6,899 bases of DNA. It comes from Candidatus Latescibacterota bacterium. GTDB lineage: Bacteria > JAAXHH01. The stretch lies in contig JAJECR010000328.1 of the NCBI GenBank assembly GCA_022821935.1, positions 1 to 6,899 of the forward strand. Direction: 5' to 3'. The translations under genes were made by a program, and so were the position numbers. Shown one piece after another: positions 5,828 to 6,899 of the stretch. Each line of letters starts with the position of its first letter. Positions within the stretch are counted from its first letter, which is position 1. The notes under the pieces are model-generated. The model made no database searches. It saw only the letters and a list, made by a program, of their open reading frames with translations, and was not told the origin of the DNA.

Positions 5828-6899
5828 ATGACCACCCTTGACATCACCACCCCCATGCCGCCCCCGTCCTGGGCGCTCCTGCAGAAGGAATCACTGAAAG
5901 CCCAGGCCCGGGCCTGCGAGTACTTCTACGACCGGTATTTCGACGAACGGGGCTACATGCGTTGCGTGCCCCGCTGGGGCGGTGACGACGGACCTGACGA
6001 CGCCATCGAGAACCTGACGGGATGGCCCATCCTGTACATGATGGGCGGACCGGATAGGTTGCTCGACCTGTGCAACCTGGCCCAGGACGGACATATCCTG
6101 CAGTACACCGAGGCCAAGACGGTAGACGTGCCCTTCTGCCGGGACGGGATGTACTACAAGGAATTCCCCGTCATGTTCGACTGGCTGCACAACGGCGAGA
6201 GCATGTCGGTCTTCGGCGACCTCGGCCTCTGCGACCCGAAGTTGGAAGAATTCGAGCGCCGGGTACGGCTGTGGTCCGGTTTCTACATGGACGAGGATCC
6301 CGGGGCGCGGAACTACGACCCGGAACACCGGATCATCCGCAGCCTGTTCAATGGCAGCCGAGGTCCCATGCTGCGAAAGGCCACGGCACTGGACTGGACG
6401 GGAGATCCCATCGAGGAGGGCCGCTTTGTCCTGGCGCACGGCGAGCGCAATTACCAGGAGATGCTGGGCCATTTCAAAGACTATACCGACGTGATCGGCG
6501 ACCATCCCTCCAACATGGTCGCGACGGGTCTCGCCTTCAACGCCTACGCGCTGACGGGAGAAGACAAGTACCGGGACTGGATCCTGGAATACGTGGACGC
6601 CTGGGTCGATCGCACCCGGGCAAACGGCGGCATCATACCCACGAATATCGGGCTGGACGGGACCATCGGCGGCGCCTGCGACGGCAAGTGGTACGGAGGA
6701 TGCTACGGATGGGGGTTCACGACCGTCGCCCCGCAGGACGGCCGGACCGTACACCGCGACACGATCCACCTGGGCCTGTCGGGTTTCAGCCACGCGCTAT
6801 TGCTGACCGGAGACCGGTCCTACGCGGAGCCGTGGAGCGAGATGATCGACCTGATCAACGAGAACGCCCGCGATGAGGACGGTGTCCGTACGTATCCCC
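5828..6899 (+). CDS. Uncharacterised protein, alpha/alpha-toroid (six-hairpin glycosidase-like), 3' truncated by window edge
   Basis: Open from the ATG at 5828 to the end of the window without a stop (357 complete codons), and continuing beyond. I do not recognise a named family with confidence. Recurring helical segments with an ALxLTGDxxYxxW-type pattern occur around residues 226-262 (HPSNMVATGLAFNAYALTGE, then KYRDWILEYVDAW) and 314-345 (HLGLSGFSHALLLTGDRSY then EPWSEMIDL). A related but weaker one lies at 61-82 (ENLTGWPILYMMGGPDRLLDL). Such repeated hairpins are typical of (alpha/alpha)6-barrel carbohydrate enzymes. A conserved-looking loop at 266-297 (NGGIIPTN, then GGACDGKWYGGCYGWGF) rich in Gly, Trp and Tyr could line a substrate cleft. 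No signal peptide is seen, so it is probably cytoplasmic. The ribosome site is poor: only an A/G-rich stretch (5801-5819). A glycoside hydrolase, lyase or epimerase are all possible. Confidence 0.7.
   Translation, partial: MTTLDITTPMPPPSWALLQKESLKAQARACEYFYDRYFDERGYMRCVPRWGGDDGPDDAIENLTGWPILYMMGGPDRLLDLCNLAQDGHILQYTEAKTVDVPFCRDGMYYKEFPVMFDWLHNGESMSVFGDLGLCDPKLEEFERRVRLWSGFYMDEDPGARNYDPEHRIIRSLFNGSRGPMLRKATALDWTGDPIEEGRFVLAHGERNYQEMLGHFKDYTDVIGDHPSNMVATGLAFNAYALTGEDKYRDWILEYVDAWVDRTRANGGIIPTNIGLDGTIGGACDGKWYGGCYGWGFTTVAPQDGRTVHRDTIHLGLSGFSHALLLTGDRSYAEPWSEMIDLINENARDEDGVRTYP

Noticed and set aside
5891..6793. 300-codon minus-strand frame and 268-codon plus-strand frame (6070-6876) in the last gene
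   Set aside because: The frame starting at 5828 is open throughout, has sensible amino-acid composition and repeated helical motifs. The others are Arg/Pro/Val-biased shadows.

Overview
The window is GC-rich bacterial DNA that codes for six proteins; the first and last genes run off the edges. There are no RNA genes, CRISPR arrays or transposases. The gene content (enolase-superfamily acid-sugar enzyme, PhyH-type dioxygenase, HpcH/HpaI aldolase, amidohydrolase/deacetylase, six-hairpin-like protein) resembles uncultivated, catabolically rich lineages such as Latescibacterota or Poribacteria. That placement is an inference from gene content, not something the sequence proves.

Layout. (1) 1-1191 (+): 3' part of a binuclear amidohydrolase/deacetylase. 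(2) 1192-1658: a 467-base non-coding gap with an AT-rich block and an imperfect tandem array of a ~146-164-base unit. Each unit ends in a near-identical dyad element, and the last lies just upstream of the next gene. (3) 1659-2825 (+): mandelate racemase/muconate lactonizing-type enzyme of the enolase superfamily. (4) 2826-2913: convergent gap with several perfect palindromes. (5) 2914-3795 (-): PhyH-family Fe(II)/2-oxoglutarate dioxygenase, and 3820-4599 (-): HpcH/HpaI-family aldolase. These two are very likely one operon transcribed leftward, aldolase first. (6) 4600-4875: divergent intergenic region. (7) 4876-5787 (+): ARPP-1/DUF6569-like protein of unknown function, followed after 40 bases by 5828->6899 (+), an uncharacterised protein that looks like an alpha/alpha-toroid (six-hairpin glycosidase-like).

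How the genes may work together (inference): the amidohydrolase family includes esterases that remove acetyl groups from alpha-acetoxy acids, MR-type enolases racemise or dehydrate alpha-hydroxy (sugar) acids, and HpcH/HpaI aldolases split 2-oxo-3-deoxy acids into pyruvate (or a relative) plus an aldehyde. Deacetylation, dehydration and aldol cleavage would make a coherent non-phosphorylative route for a modified sugar acid, with the PhyH enzyme hydroxylating or trimming the substrate. The most unusual non-coding feature is the promoter/operator-like tandem array in front of the enolase-family gene.
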